Below, in pieces: positions 9,718 through 18,547 of a stretch of DNA of 64,000 nt. Under the pieces are notes generated by a model. The model saw nothing but the letters and a program-made list of their open reading frames with translations. It had not been told where the DNA came from and did not search any database. This stretch comes from Methylococcales bacterium (GTDB lineage Bacteria; Pseudomonadota; Gammaproteobacteria; Methylococcales; Methylomonadaceae). The stretch lies in NCBI GenBank assembly GCA_028707085.1, contig JAQTUW010000009.1, forward strand, positions 1-64,000, in the 5' to 3' direction. Both the position numbers and the translations under genes were made by a program. Every line of letters begins with the position of its first letter. The stretch's first letter is position 1.

Positions 9718-10343
9718 ATCTCTCTTGTCGCTTGATTGGTTATTCTAATAAATGCGGCCATTTTTGTTGCATCCTTGATGCCTTTTTCGGTTTCGACGCC
9801 ACTGCTGATATCCAGGGCGTACGGCTTTACGCTCCGTATGGCCAGTTCGGCGTTTTCCGTAGTCAATCCACCTGCCAGGATGATGGGTAGGGAGCATTTG
9901 CCGGGGATCAGGCTCCAGTCAAAAACATCGCCGGTACCGCCGGGTATCTGCGGATGATAGGCATCCAGCAATAAACCGCAGGCATCATGGTATTGCTTTT
10001 CCAGCAGGCTTGCCCGGGTGCCTGCCAGCATTCGCACAGCCTTTATATAGGGCTTGCCATACAGGCGGCAGGCATCGGCCTGTTCCTCGCCATGAAATTG
10101 CAGGCAATCGATAGGCACCCGGTTTAAAACTTCGCGTATCAATGCGGGTTCCGCATCGACAAACAGCGCCACTACATTGACAAATGCCGGTAACGAGCGG
10201 GCAATCGCCGCCGCCAAATCCATGTCTACATGCCGTGGACTGGGCGGATAAAACACCAGGCCGATGGCGTCAACTCCCAGGTTTGCCGCACAGACAGCAT
10301 CGTCAATTCTGGTAAAGCCGCATATTTTAACGCGGGTTCGCAT
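9714..10343 (-). CDS. trpF: Phosphoribosylanthranilate isomerase
   Basis: Third step of the tryptophan branch, an Amadori rearrangement of phosphoribosylanthranilate to CdRP. The start MRTRVKICG at 10343 is preferred because an aggcg ribosome site lies just upstream; an in-frame ATG four codons earlier (10355) is the alternative. The 209-residue TIM barrel has the catalytic cysteine in KICGF, the acid in LFVDA, and [10 protein letters not shown] and DISSGVE near the C-terminus for phosphate binding. First gene of the trpFBA-accD-folC-dedD-cvpA-purF-metZ string. Confidence 0.94.
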   Translation of the reverse strand: MRTRVKICGFTRIDDAVCAANLGVDAIGLVFYPPSPRHVDMDLAAAIARSLPAFVNVVALFVDAEPALIREVLNRVPIDCLQFHGEEQADACRLYGKPYIKAVRMLAGTRASLLEKQYHDACGLLLDAYHPQIPGGTGDVFDWSLIPGKCSLPIILAGGLTTENAELAIRSVKPYALDISSGVETEKGIKDATKMAAFIRITNQATREI

Positions 10344-10355
10344 AATTCGCCTCAT

Positions 10356-10682
10356 AAAAAATGACCGCGCAGCATAACACAGGAATATTCACAAAATATC
10401 GGCGGCATTAAATATTTTTCCCTCCGGGAAATATGTGGCTTGCTTGTCGGCCCTAAACCTAAAACAGACTGTTTCATGACCGTTTTTTGAGGCCGGGCGT
10501 TTTTCATGAGGCTGTCTGAGAATAGAGAACCTACTGCGGAAAAACGCCCAGTCAGGCTTGTCCTCGCCGGCAGAAGGAGGATGGAAACGCGAGGCGCAAA
10601 AAAGTAGGCTGCTCACTTGCGGCGAGGCAGTCTAAAAGGAGAGGTCGTACGGCCGGCCTGTTGCAACCGGCAAAAAACTGTT
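10356..10682. other. Intergenic region, probable leader of the trpF block
   Basis: No protein or RNA gene is recognised. The motif actgtttcatg occurs twice (near 10468 and 10677), and purine-rich stretches occur near 10570 and 10640. The promoter of the minus-strand trpF block should lie in the left part, but no convincing -35/-10 pair or attenuator-like Trp-codon leader was found. A 75-codon minus-strand frame (10389-10616) lacks family resemblance and is not called. Confidence 0.3.
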
Positions 10683-11315
10683 TCATGGGTGATCATGATC
10701 GTGATGATGTTCAGCAGGGGATTCGGCCGCCGGCGCCGCGGAGACGCCGACGCCGAATTTATAAACCATCAGGCCGCCCAGGTCGGCGGCGGACACCAGT
10801 AACAGGCTGAGCAGGCCGGCAATGGCCAGATACAGGTAATTCGCCATGCCGAGCAGACTGGAACGGGCGAATAGCCGCCAGACCGACAATGTGGCGGCGA
10901 TCAAAAGAATCGACACTCCAAGTTCTTGATGCGCTTCCATGATTTCATGCGCATCTTCACCATGCGCTACCGAGGCGGCGGCAATATAACCGGCAGCGAC
11001 GGTCAGGCCCGCAAACAGCGCGCCGGGATATAAAAACCAGTCGGCCGCCCGCCGCCAGGCTGGTTTGCCGGCAATGACGGCGATTAATTCGATTAGAAAA
11101 AATAATGTCAGAAGCACAATCGGAAAATGCACGAACAGGGGATGCAGATTGGCCATGGCCGCGATGCCCGGCAACAGTCGGGCGAAAATGTCTGCCGGCG
11201 ACATGCGTATCAATGTTTCCATGAGCGTCAGCAAACTGTTTACCGCGCCGATCAGTCCGTCGCCATTGCCGCCGCCATGTACCGAAAATTGCAGGTTTTC
11301 ATATAAATCGAACAT
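10683..11315 (-). CDS. DUF2231-type membrane protein with His-rich tail
   Basis: A 210-residue membrane protein. NLHPLFVHFPIVLLTLFFLIELIA is the hallmark of DUF2231, and about four transmembrane segments run through the rest. His residues in the HPLFVHFP segment and HGEDAHEIMEAHQELG are placed as if to bind metal or haem, which is inference. The tail EHHHDHDHP is a short metal-binding-like run. Function is not established for the family. The next gene upstream on this strand is the ApbE lipoprotein, 74 bases away. Confidence 0.65.
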   Translation of the reverse strand: MFDLYENLQFSVHGGGNGDGLIGAVNSLLTLMETLIRMSPADIFARLLPGIAAMANLHPLFVHFPIVLLTLFFLIELIAVIAGKPAWRRAADWFLYPGALFAGLTVAAGYIAAASVAHGEDAHEIMEAHQELGVSILLIAATLSVWRLFARSSLLGMANYLYLAIAGLLSLLLVSAADLGGLMVYKFGVGVSAAPAAESPAEHHHDHDHP

Positions 11316-11389
11316 TCATTCCCCCTGGGTTGCCGCGATCCGATGCGTCTACGCTATTAGTTTGTCGCAAGTTTGGCTGTTATCGTTTG

Positions 11390-12409
11390 TCATTGTACCG
11401 TCAGATTGTTATTCATGCGGAGCGCATCGCTTTGGGTTTCCAGTAATTCACTATCCTGCTGGCGGATAAAAATGGCGTCAATTTTTTCGCTGTTCGCCAG
11501 TTGCATGCCGTCCTGCTGGCCCAGGCATAAAAGCGTCGTCGACCAGGCGTCTGCTTCGGTCGGGTTTTCGCGTAGCACCGTTACCGCCACCAGATCGTGA
11601 CTGACTGGTCTGCCGGTACGGGCGTCAATGATATGCGCATAACGTTTGCCGTTGACATCGAAATAATGCCGGTAAGTACCGGATGTCATGACCGACATGG
11701 GCGCATCCTTGGGCATGGTGATGATTTCGTGTATGTTGCGTTCTCCGGCCAACGGTTTTTCCACCGCAATCCGCCAGGCCTGACCATCGGGCTTATGGCC
11801 GTGGGTTTTTAGTTCGCCGCCGATTTCAACCATATAGTTTTCGATGCCCTGCTGCTCCAGGGCATCGCTGATTTTGCCGACGCTGAATCCCTGCGCCACA
11901 GCGGACACATCGACGCGGACATTGGCCTGGCGTTTCAGCAGATGCGTATCATCAATGATTTCCAGCTTGTCCATGCCGATCTGGCTCATGGTTTGGTCGA
12001 TAGCGGCCTGATCGGGAATGGTCAGGGTCTCGCCATTGAATCCCCATAAATCGAACAGCGGCTTGATGGTCAGGTCGAAACAGCCCTGGCTGAGGCGGGA
12101 CATGTTTTGTCCGATTCTCACCAGGCTGACGATATCCGCGCCCACTTCCTGGCTGTCGGTGGAAGTGCTGGCGTTAAATTTTTCTATGGTCGAGTCCGGG
12201 CGGTAATTCGACAGGTTTTTGTCTATGTCGTCGAGCAAATTGCCGACAATGCCTTCAATCGCCTTGCCGTCTACCGGTGTCGGTGTCCAGAAACTGACGT
12301 GATAGGTCGTGCCTTGCGCCGCGCCTTCCAGTTTCTGCAACTGAGGTTCGACCGTACTGGTACAGGCTGATAACAAAATACATAGCAGCGATATTGATTT
12401 GCCCCACAT
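11390..12409 (-). CDS. apbE: FAD:protein FMN transferase (ApbE), lipoprotein
   Basis: ApbE covalently attaches FMN to Ser/Thr of target flavoproteins such as NqrB/C and RnfG/D in the periplasm. The 339 residues start with a lipobox (LLSAC, Cys16), so it is probably lipid-anchored. Family features are EGAAQGTTYHVSF, the active core VDVSAVAQGFSVGKI, GGELKTHG, and SVMTSGTYRHYF followed by HIIDARTGRPV. The residues for Mg-FAD binding (Asp/Thr in DARTG, DAWSTTLLCLG) are present. No Rnf or Nqr genes lie in the window, so its targets are elsewhere. Confidence 0.92.
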   Translation of the reverse strand: MWGKSISLLCILLSACTSTVEPQLQKLEGAAQGTTYHVSFWTPTPVDGKAIEGIVGNLLDDIDKNLSNYRPDSTIEKFNASTSTDSQEVGADIVSLVRIGQNMSRLSQGCFDLTIKPLFDLWGFNGETLTIPDQAAIDQTMSQIGMDKLEIIDDTHLLKRQANVRVDVSAVAQGFSVGKISDALEQQGIENYMVEIGGELKTHGHKPDGQAWRIAVEKPLAGERNIHEIITMPKDAPMSVMTSGTYRHYFDVNGKRYAHIIDARTGRPVSHDLVAVTVLRENPTEADAWSTTLLCLGQQDGMQLANSEKIDAIFIRQQDSELLETQSDALRMNNNLTVQ

Positions 12410-12432
12410 GTTTAAACTCCCAAAATCTGAAT

Positions 12433-13002
12433 CTATCGTAATAAAGAAGAGATTGTTTTAAAGTCGGCATGGGCGGCGTCTTTCAGCCATTCAAACAATA
12501 CCGACTCATGACAAACGATTGTTGCGCCCTGCTGCGCCATGCGCTGTAATGCGGATAACATGTGCGAGGATAGACGCGAACACAGCGCATCCTCAACCAC
12601 AAAAACCTGATGGCCCAGGTGTAACAGTTCCAGCGCGGTCTGCAGCACGCAAACATGGGCTTCCTGTCCGGCCAGAATGATCTGCCTGCGGCCCAGGGCA
12701 AGCAATGCCTGATTAAAACCGGCGGCCTGGCAGCAGGAAAAGCCGGTTTTTGCGAAAACCGGCGCGCCAGGCGGCAGGTGATCTGTGATGTCCCTTGTCG
12801 TGGCCCCCAGTCCCTGCGGATATTGTTCCGTCACCAATACCGGTACGCCCAGTATTTGCGCGGCAGTCAACATGCGCGCGGTATTTGTGGTCATGGACTG
12901 GACGGCCTGTTCCGGCATGGCCGCCGACAGCCTGGCCTGCATGTCTATCACCACCAGCAGGCTGTGATTGCTGTCGAGAAGATTGGGATGCCTCGTCATC
13001 AA
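12433..13002 (-). CDS. Isochorismatase-family hydrolase
   Basis: A 189-residue cysteine hydrolase. The family triad is visible: Asp in VVIDMQARL, Lys in FAKTGFSC and Cys in [13 protein letters not shown]. It resembles the YcaC / isochorismatase-like group, whose substrates are mostly unknown, with nicotinamidase-type and other amide hydrolysis as possibilities. The start overlaps the smpB stop by 4 bases, so it is probably co-transcribed with smpB. An ATG one codon further in is equally possible. Confidence 0.82.
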   Translation of the reverse strand: MMTRHPNLLDSNHSLLVVIDMQARLSAAMPEQAVQSMTTNTARMLTAAQILGVPVLVTEQYPQGLGATTRDITDHLPPGAPVFAKTGFSCCQAAGFNQALLALGRRQIILAGQEAHVCVLQTALELLHLGHQVFVVEDALCSRLSSHMLSALQRMAQQGATIVCHESVLFEWLKDAAHADFKTISSLLR

Positions 13003-13484
13003 GCGTGCTTCATTAGGCGGGCTCTGTCGCGTTCCCAGTCCTTGTCTTTGGCTGTGGCGCGTTTATCATGCAATTTCTTGCCTTTTGCCAAGCCGATTTT
13101 TAATTTTGCCCGGCCTTTGATCCAGTACATTGAAAGTGGAATCAGCGTAAAACCTTTTCGTTCCACGGAACCGATCAGTTTGTTAAGTTCCCGGCGATGT
13201 AGCAGTAATTTCTTTTTGCGCACGGCTTCAGGGTTGATATGGGTGGAGGCAGAGAGAAGCGCCGAGACGTGAGCGCCGCACAGCCAGGCTTCTCCGCGTC
13301 TGATTTCGACATAGCTTTCCTTGAGTTGTACCCGGCCATCGCGCAAACTTTTTACTTCCCAGCCTTCCAGCACCAGCCCGGCCTCGAATTGTTCCTCAAT
13401 GAAATACTCGTGACTGGCCTGGCGATTGACGGCGATGGTATTGTCGGTCTGTTTGCTGTCCTTTTTGGATTTTTTAGCTGCCAT
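12999..13484 (-). CDS. smpB: SsrA-binding protein SmpB
   Basis: Binds tmRNA and brings it to stalled ribosomes for trans-translation. The 161 residues show the whole family pattern: [20 protein letters not shown], the [20 protein letters not shown] core, [20 protein letters not shown], and the basic C-terminal tail with [17 protein letters not shown], which enters the decoding centre. Standard length. The ssrA RNA gene itself was not seen in this window. Confidence 0.97.
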   Translation of the reverse strand: MAAKKSKKDSKQTDNTIAVNRQASHEYFIEEQFEAGLVLEGWEVKSLRDGRVQLKESYVEIRRGEAWLCGAHVSALLSASTHINPEAVRKKKLLLHRRELNKLIGSVERKGFTLIPLSMYWIKGRAKLKIGLAKGKKLHDKRATAKDKDWERDRARLMKHA

Positions 13485-13586
13485 GATGTTGCATGAATTT
13501 ATTTTGACTGACTGAAAACAGGAATTTTGTTATTTTACCCAATTAATCTACATCATAACGACTTAAAAACTGACAAGGCTACGCAG

Positions 13587-14945
13587 ATGACGGATAAAAC
13601 TCAATCGATACATAAGGAGTGGTCTTCCCGCTTCGCCTTTATTCTGGCGGCAACCGGTTCGGCGGTGGGTCTGGGCAATATCTGGAAATTTCCCTATATT
13701 ACCGGCGAAAACGGCGGGGGAGCATTTGTGCTGGTGTATTTGTTGTGCGTGGCCGGTCTGGGCGTGCCCATCATGATTGCCGAAATCATGATGGGCCGGC
13801 GCGGCAGGCAGAGTCCGGTCAATACCATGCAGACCCTGGCCCGCGAAGCGGGCGCCGATCCGCGCTGGCATTATCTGGGCTGGATGGGCATGGCGGCCGG
13901 ATTTCTGATACTGGCCTATTACAGCGTCATAGCCGGCTGGTCGATGGCTTATATTTTCAAGGCGTTTTTTGGCGGCTTTTTCAGCAGCGACGCCGCGGAT
14001 ATCAAAGCCCTGTTCGACGATCTGATGGCCAGTCCGGTTCAGCAGATTTTCTGGCATACTCTATTTATGGTCATCACCATGCAGGTGGTCATGCGCGGAG
14101 TGCGGGGCGGGCTGGAAAAGGCCGTGCGATTTTTTATGCCGGCGCTGTTTTTTTTGCTGCTAATTCTGGTCGGTTACGCCATGACTTCCGGCTCATACCA
14201 GCAAGGGCTGGATTTTTTGTTTACCCCGGATTTCAGTAAAATTGACGCCGATGCCGTGCTGACCGCCATGGGCCATGCCTTCTTTACCCTCAGTCTGGGC
14301 ATGGGTGCCATCATGGTTTACGGTTCTTACCTGCCGGGCCATGTCTCCATCGCCAAAACCACTTTTTTTATTGCCGGAGCGGATACCGTGGTCGCCCTGC
14401 TGGCCGGCATCGCCATCTTTCCATTGGTGTTCGCCAATCATCTGGAAGTCGCTAGCGGCCCCGGGCTGATTTTTCAGACCCTGCCCCTGGCTTTTGGGCA
14501 CATGGGCGGCGGCTGGCTGTTTGGCGTGCTGTTTTTTTTGCTGCTGTTCGTGGCGGCGCTGACCTCCTCTATTTCGCTGATTGAACCTGGCGTGGCCTGG
14601 CTGGTTGAGAACAGGGATATGGACAGAGCAAAGGCCTGCGTCTGGGCGGGGAGCGCCTGCTGGCTGCTGGGGGTGGCTGTGGTGTTTTCCTTTAATATCT
14701 GGGCCGAATACAAGTTTTTCGGCAAAAATCTGTTTGGGTTGCTGGATTATTTGACCGCCAATCTGATGCTGCCGATAGGCGGGTTATGCATTGCGGTGTT
14801 CACGGGCTGGATCATGAAATCCGCTCATGCCGAACAGGAACTGGAACTGCCCGCCGAAGGCTTTAAAGTCTGGTATGTGTTGATCAGAAACTTTGCGCCG
14901 CCTGCGGTTTTTCTGGTTTTTTTACATGTAATCGGAGTGTTTTAA
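13587..14945 (+). CDS. Sodium:neurotransmitter symporter (NSS) family transporter
   Basis: Sodium-driven importer, probably of an amino acid or related amine. The ATG at 13587 (MTDKTQSIHKEWSSRFAFIL) is chosen over an upstream one at 13527, since NSS proteins begin just before W..R.. and TM1. The 452 residues include the unwound-helix motif GSAVGLGNIWKFPYI of TM1 and about eleven membrane segments, as in bacterial LeuT/MhsT relatives. The substrate cannot be read from the sequence. Its stop and the ratA start overlap (TAATG). Confidence 0.88.
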   Translation: MTDKTQSIHKEWSSRFAFILAATGSAVGLGNIWKFPYITGENGGGAFVLVYLLCVAGLGVPIMIAEIMMGRRGRQSPVNTMQTLAREAGADPRWHYLGWMGMAAGFLILAYYSVIAGWSMAYIFKAFFGGFFSSDAADIKALFDDLMASPVQQIFWHTLFMVITMQVVMRGVRGGLEKAVRFFMPALFFLLLILVGYAMTSGSYQQGLDFLFTPDFSKIDADAVLTAMGHAFFTLSLGMGAIMVYGSYLPGHVSIAKTTFFIAGADTVVALLAGIAIFPLVFANHLEVASGPGLIFQTLPLAFGHMGGGWLFGVLFFLLLFVAALTSSISLIEPGVAWLVENRDMDRAKACVWAGSACWLLGVAVVFSFNIWAEYKFFGKNLFGLLDYLTANLMLPIGGLCIAVFTGWIMKSAHAEQELELPAEGFKVWYVLIRNFAPPAVFLVFLHVIGVF

Positions 14946-15382
14946 TGATCACGGTGGTGCAAAAGAGCGCTTTGGTCAAATTCTCCGCGCAGCAAATGTT
15001 CGATCTGGTCGATGATATAGAATCCTATCCGAAATTTCTGCCCTGGTGTAGCGGCAGCCGGGTATTGCGCCGGGAAGATAATATTGTCGAAGGCGAAATC
15101 CAGATTTCCAGGGCGGGCTTCAATAAATCCTTTTCCACTCGCAATCGGTTGGACAAAGGCGGAAAAATCTATTTGAGCCTGCTGGAAGGACCGTTCTCTG
15201 CGTTGGAAGGTGTGTGGAGTTTCATGCCCTTGCGGGAAGACGCCAGCAAAATTTCCCTGGATCTGGAATTTGAAATATCGGGAAAACTGGCTAGTCTGGC
15301 TTTCGGCCCGGTGTTTAACCAGATTTGCAATACCATGGTCACGTCATTTACCCAGAGGGCGAAAGCCGTTTATGGCGGATGA
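14945..15382 (+). CDS. ratA: RatA-type START/polyketide-cyclase-like protein
   Basis: A 145-residue START-fold protein. SAQQMFDLVDDIESYPKFLPWCSGSRVL is the family signature, and the C-terminal helix FNQICNTMVTSFTQRA is typical. E. coli RatA is reported to block 70S assembly, while eukaryotic and other bacterial relatives (Coq10 type) bind ubiquinone, so the native role is open. It overlaps rnfH by 11 bases; ratA-rnfH (ratAB) is a conserved pair, usually next to smpB as here. Confidence 0.9.
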   Translation: MITVVQKSALVKFSAQQMFDLVDDIESYPKFLPWCSGSRVLRREDNIVEGEIQISRAGFNKSFSTRNRLDKGGKIYLSLLEGPFSALEGVWSFMPLREDASKISLDLEFEISGKLASLAFGPVFNQICNTMVTSFTQRAKAVYGG

Positions 15383-15650
15383 ATTAATCCGGATTGAAGT
15401 AGCTTATGCTACGCCGGACAGGCAGGTGGTGATACCTGTGCTGGTTGCTGTCGGCGCTACGCTGGAACAAGGCATAAAGGCTTCGGGGATACTGGAGCAG
15501 TTTCCAGAGATCGATTTGGCCACCCGGAAAGTCGGCATTTTCGGTCAAGTCTGCCCGCCTGAAAAAACCGTCAATGCTGGCGACAGGATTGAAATCTACC
15601 GGCCGCTGGCGCAAAATCCTATGGATGCCCGGCGCAACAGGTCGAAGTAA
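15372..15650 (+). CDS. rnfH: RnfH family ubiquitin-like protein
   Basis: The 92 residues begin MADELIRIEVAYATPDRQ at the ATG overlapping the ratA stop (ATGGCGGATGA). It is a beta-grasp (ThiS/MoaD-like) protein with VGIFGQVCPPEKTVNAGDRIEIYRPL and the expected PLxxDPxxxRR-like ending (AQNPMDARRNR). Despite the name there is no firm link to Rnf complexes. The gene is tied to ratA by overlap, and its function is unknown. Confidence 0.88.
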   Translation: MADELIRIEVAYATPDRQVVIPVLVAVGATLEQGIKASGILEQFPEIDLATRKVGIFGQVCPPEKTVNAGDRIEIYRPLAQNPMDARRNRSK

Positions 15651-15753
15651 ATTTCGAAAGCGGCCGTCAGCGATTGTCGGCGCAAATGCATAACAGGCTG
15701 AACGATCTGTTTCGCCAATAATGTTTCATTCAATACGGATTCGATCAATAAAC

Positions 15754-16356
15754 ATGAACAAAGATATTCATATCCAGCGGCTCGGTGGGGATGCCCTGAT
15801 TCGCCATATTCCGGAACTGGCCAGATTGCGCATCGAAGTCTTCCGCGATTTTCCCTATTTGTACGATGGTGATTACCAGTATGAGGAAAAATACCTTAAA
15901 ACCTATATAGACTGTCCGGAAAGCGTAATCGTGCTGGCTTTTGACGGCGAAGCTATCGTCGGCGCCTCCACGGCCATACCCATGAAATATGAAACCGATG
16001 AAGTCAGGCAACCATTTTTGGAGCATGGCTACAATCCCGACCAGATTTTTTACTGCGGCGAGTCGGTGCTCGATAAGGCCTATCGCGGTCTGGGCATCGG
16101 TGTGCGCTTCTTTGAGGAACGCGAAGCCCATGCCCACGATCTGGGCGGTTTCAAACATATCACCTTCTGTTGCGTGGAGCGCCCGGCCGATCATCCGCGC
16201 CGTCCGGCTGATCATACGCCGCTGGACGCCTTCTGGAACAGGCGGGGTTATGTCAAGCACCCGGAACTGAAGACCACCTATACCTGGAAAGATCTGGACG
16301 AAGACCAGGCTACTGCCAAACCCATGACCTTCTGGTTGAGAGAAAACCATGCCTAA
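15754..16356 (+). CDS. GNAT family N-acetyltransferase
   Basis: The ATG at 15754 (MNKDIHIQRLGGDAL) gives 200 residues; an in-frame ATG at 15721 would add eleven. GNAT features are the LARLRIEVFRDFPYLYDGD start and the acetyl-CoA loop region ESVLDKAYRGLGIGVRFFEERE. FWNRRGYVKHPELKTTYTWKDLDE closes the fold. The gene overlaps the carbon-nitrogen hydrolase behind it by 8 bases. Related proteins in other bacteria occur as one GNAT-hydrolase fusion (known of the family, from memory), so the two probably act on the same substrate. Confidence 0.85.
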   Translation: MNKDIHIQRLGGDALIRHIPELARLRIEVFRDFPYLYDGDYQYEEKYLKTYIDCPESVIVLAFDGEAIVGASTAIPMKYETDEVRQPFLEHGYNPDQIFYCGESVLDKAYRGLGIGVRFFEEREAHAHDLGGFKHITFCCVERPADHPRRPADHTPLDAFWNRRGYVKHPELKTTYTWKDLDEDQATAKPMTFWLRENHA

Positions 16357-17209
16357 ACTCGCCAGCGCCCAATACGACATCGGTTTTCTGGAGACCTGGC
16401 CGAATTTTGTGGCGAAAACCCGAAAATGGGTGCAGGAAGCCGCGGATAACCAGGCGGACATGCTGCTGTTTCCGGAATATGCCTGCATGGAGTTGGCGTC
16501 ATTATTTCCCAAAGCGGTTTATTCATCCCTGTCGGAACAGCTTGTCGCCCTGCAAACCCTGTTGCCGGACTATTTGCAGCTTTTCAAGACCCTGGCTGTC
16601 GAATATCGGCTGTATATTCAGGCTGGCACCTTTCCGGTGCAACAACAGAATGGCGAATACCGTAATCGAGCCTATTTTTTTAGCCCGCAAGGTACGCTTG
16701 ATTTTCAGGAAAAACTGACCATGACCCGTTTTGAGAACGAACAATGGCATATTTCCCGCGGTTTCGAAATCAAGGTGTTTGAGACCGAATTCGGCAAGGT
16801 GGCGATCAACATCTGTTACGACAGCGAATTTCCGCATTACGCCCGTCGGCAGGCGGAGCAGGGCGCGACCCTTATTCTGACGCCAAGCTGCACGGATACC
16901 CGGGCCGGCTATAACCGGGTGCGGATAGGCTGTCAGGCCAGGGCGCTGGAAAATCAGTGCTATGTGGCGCAGGCGTCGCTGGTCGGCAATGCGGACTGGT
17001 CGGAAGCGGTGGATGTCAATTGTGGCGCGGCAGCCATATTCACTCCGGTGGATCGGGGCTTTCCCGATAACGGCATTCTGGCGGTCGGCGAATACAACCG
17101 TCCGCAATGGGTTTATGCGGAAGTGGATATGGCCGCCATCGAGCGGGTCAGAAAGGAAGGGCAGGTATTCAATTACCGCGACTGGCCGAAACAGTTCGAC
17201 TGCCGGTAA
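16349..17209 (+). CDS. Carbon-nitrogen hydrolase (nitrilase superfamily)
   Basis: A 286-residue amidase-like enzyme. The nitrilase triad is E43 (LLFPEYACME), K122 (FQEKLTMTRFE) and C156 (VAINICYDSEFP). The segment CTDTRAGYNRVRIGCQARALENQ fits the substrate side of the family. It hydrolyses or transfers an amide of unknown identity. The start overlaps the GNAT gene, so it should be translated from the same mRNA. It is followed by a convergent small lipoprotein gene. Confidence 0.9.
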   Translation: MPKLASAQYDIGFLETWPNFVAKTRKWVQEAADNQADMLLFPEYACMELASLFPKAVYSSLSEQLVALQTLLPDYLQLFKTLAVEYRLYIQAGTFPVQQQNGEYRNRAYFFSPQGTLDFQEKLTMTRFENEQWHISRGFEIKVFETEFGKVAINICYDSEFPHYARRQAEQGATLILTPSCTDTRAGYNRVRIGCQARALENQCYVAQASLVGNADWSEAVDVNCGAAAIFTPVDRGFPDNGILAVGEYNRPQWVYAEVDMAAIERVRKEGQVFNYRDWPKQFDCR

Positions 17210-17248
17210 ACAAAACAGCCAGTCCCTCGCGAGCGAGCCGGGTTTTGT

Positions 17249-17443
17249 CTATCTGGAAAGTTTGATGCTGCTATTGCTGCAATCGCCGGTGTTTACCACA
17301 CCCAGAAAAGCATTCAGTTCGACTTTGCATTTTTCAATGTTCAAGCCATTGGCGCCGTCGCTTGAAATATTGGTGACGTATGGGCCGGCTGTGGTGCAGC
17401 CCGTCAATGCGGCAATGGCAAAAAGGTAGATCGATAATTTCAT
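17249..17443 (-). CDS. Small lipoprotein, possibly TRL-like
   Basis: A 64-residue protein with an N-terminal signal and lipobox (IAALTGC, Cys16), so probably lipid-anchored. The mature part has only two cysteines (IEKCKVEL and NTGDCSNS) that could form a disulfide. The ending resembles the C...LG-V-GD pattern of TRL-like small lipoproteins, but the match is by eye and weak. It stands alone between convergent genes. Function is unknown. Confidence 0.5.
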   Translation of the reverse strand: MKLSIYLFAIAALTGCTTAGPYVTNISSDGANGLNIEKCKVELNAFLGVVNTGDCSNSSIKLSR

Positions 17444-17538
17444 AAAAAACCCTGATTAAAATTGGAATGCCGCAACCGGCATGGCGGTGACGCCTGCGGC
17501 GTTGCGATCCGAAATGCTATCACGAATCAGGGTGTTTG

Positions 17539-18237
17539 TTATTCGCGGCCGCGCTGGCGGTTTTTCCAGTGCCGGTGTTTATTCATGATACTGACCACTT
17601 CCTGCGGGTCGTCGGTGACGGTGATCAGCGTCAGGTCTTCGGGGGAGATGGTGCCGTATTCGATCAGCTTGGTTTTCAGCCAGTCCATCAGCCCGTTCCA
17701 GAAATCGCTGCCGTACAGCACCAGGGGCAGCGGGTATGCCTTGTGGGTCTGCATCAGCGTCAGGGCCTCGAAAAACTCGTCCAGGGTGCCGAAGCCGCCC
17801 GGCATGCACACATAGCCTATGGAGTAGCGCACGAACATGACCTTGCGCACGAAAAAATAGCGGAAATGCAGGGACAGGTTTTGATATTTGTTGGGCTTTT
17901 GCTCGGTCGGCAATACGATATTCAAGCCGACAGATGTCTGATTTCTGATCTGCGCGCCCTTGTTGGCGGCTTCCATGACGCCGGGGCCGCCGCCGCTGAT
18001 AATGGCGAAATCGTTCTGGCTCAGCAGTTCCGCCAGCTCCACGGTCTTCAGATAATAGGGGTCGCTGCTTTTCAGTCGGGCGGAGCCGAAAATGGAGATG
18101 GCGTCCTTCAGCTCGGACAGTTCGTCGAAGCCTTCGGTAAACTCGCTGATGATCCGGAATATCCGCCAGGATTGGTCGCCTTTTAAATCGTCTATGCCGT
18201 GGTTGGCGTTTCGGCGGTGATATCTTGAATGGGGCAC
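17539..18237 (-). CDS. LOG-family (TIGR00730) nucleotide hydrolase-like protein
   Basis: The GTG at 18237 (VPHSRYHRRNANHGIDDLKG) is chosen because it follows the cytochrome stop directly; an ATG at 18273 would overlap that gene more deeply. The 232 residues have both family motifs, SGGGPGVMEAANKGA and the catalytic PGGFGTLDEFFEALT. Members once annotated as lysine decarboxylase are now known as nucleoside-monophosphate phosphoribohydrolases (LOG, PpnN), so cleavage of a nucleotide to base plus ribose phosphate is expected. Confidence 0.88.
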   Translation of the reverse strand: MPHSRYHRRNANHGIDDLKGDQSWRIFRIISEFTEGFDELSELKDAISIFGSARLKSSDPYYLKTVELAELLSQNDFAIISGGGPGVMEAANKGAQIRNQTSVGLNIVLPTEQKPNKYQNLSLHFRYFFVRKVMFVRYSIGYVCMPGGFGTLDEFFEALTLMQTHKAYPLPLVLYGSDFWNGLMDWLKTKLIEYGTISPEDLTLITVTDDPQEVVSIMNKHRHWKNRQRGRE

Positions 18238-18241
18238 GGCC

Positions 18242-18547
18242 TTACTCCGCTGTGTCGCTGTGTTCCAGCGCATAGAGGCTGATTTTGTGCAGGGCGTCGG
18301 TTTTCAGTCCCGGGAAAGCCGGCATCAGCCCTGAACCGTTTTTGACCTTGGCCGCGATGTAAGCGGTGTTGGCATGTTCGGCCTGCAATATGAATATGCT
18401 GCCGTTGGCGGCGGGTTTGTGGCATTCCTGGCAGGCATCCCGGTAAATCCGTGCGCCGTCGGCCTTGTCGTCCGGCGCATAATCCCGGGAACAGGCCGCC
18501 AGCAGCAGGGCTGCGCCCAGCGCGGACAGCCTGGCAATCATGAACAT
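18242..18547 (-). CDS. Small lipoprotein cytochrome c
   Basis: The 101 residues carry a lipobox (LLAACS, Cys19) and one haem-c site (CQECH, Cys39, Cys42, His43). A methionine in SGLMPAFPG is the likely sixth ligand. This is a single-haem class I cytochrome, probably attached to a membrane and facing the periplasm. Its start overlaps the pyrC' stop by 10 bases, so it is coupled to the pyrimidine block although the roles are unrelated. Redox partner unknown. Confidence 0.85.
   Translation of the reverse strand: MFMIARLSALGAALLLAACSRDYAPDDKADGARIYRDACQECHKPAANGSIFILQAEHANTAYIAAKVKNGSGLMPAFPGLKTDALHKISLYALEHSDTAE

Noticed and set aside
10389-10616. 75-codon minus-strand frame
   Set aside because: No family resemblance, no ribosome site, and it lies in a region with base composition like other non-coding gaps.
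15651-15753. Open plus-strand frame between rnfH and the GNAT gene (VEVNFESGRQRLSAQMHNRL)
   Set aside because: Only about 25 residues and no start. It may hint at a frameshifted rnfH tail, but rnfH already ends with its usual motif.
17210-17248. Bidirectional terminator between the nitrilase and the small lipoprotein
   Set aside because: The CAAAAC/GTTTTG arms are short and the inner CTCGCGAG palindrome is off-centre, so the evidence is too weak.
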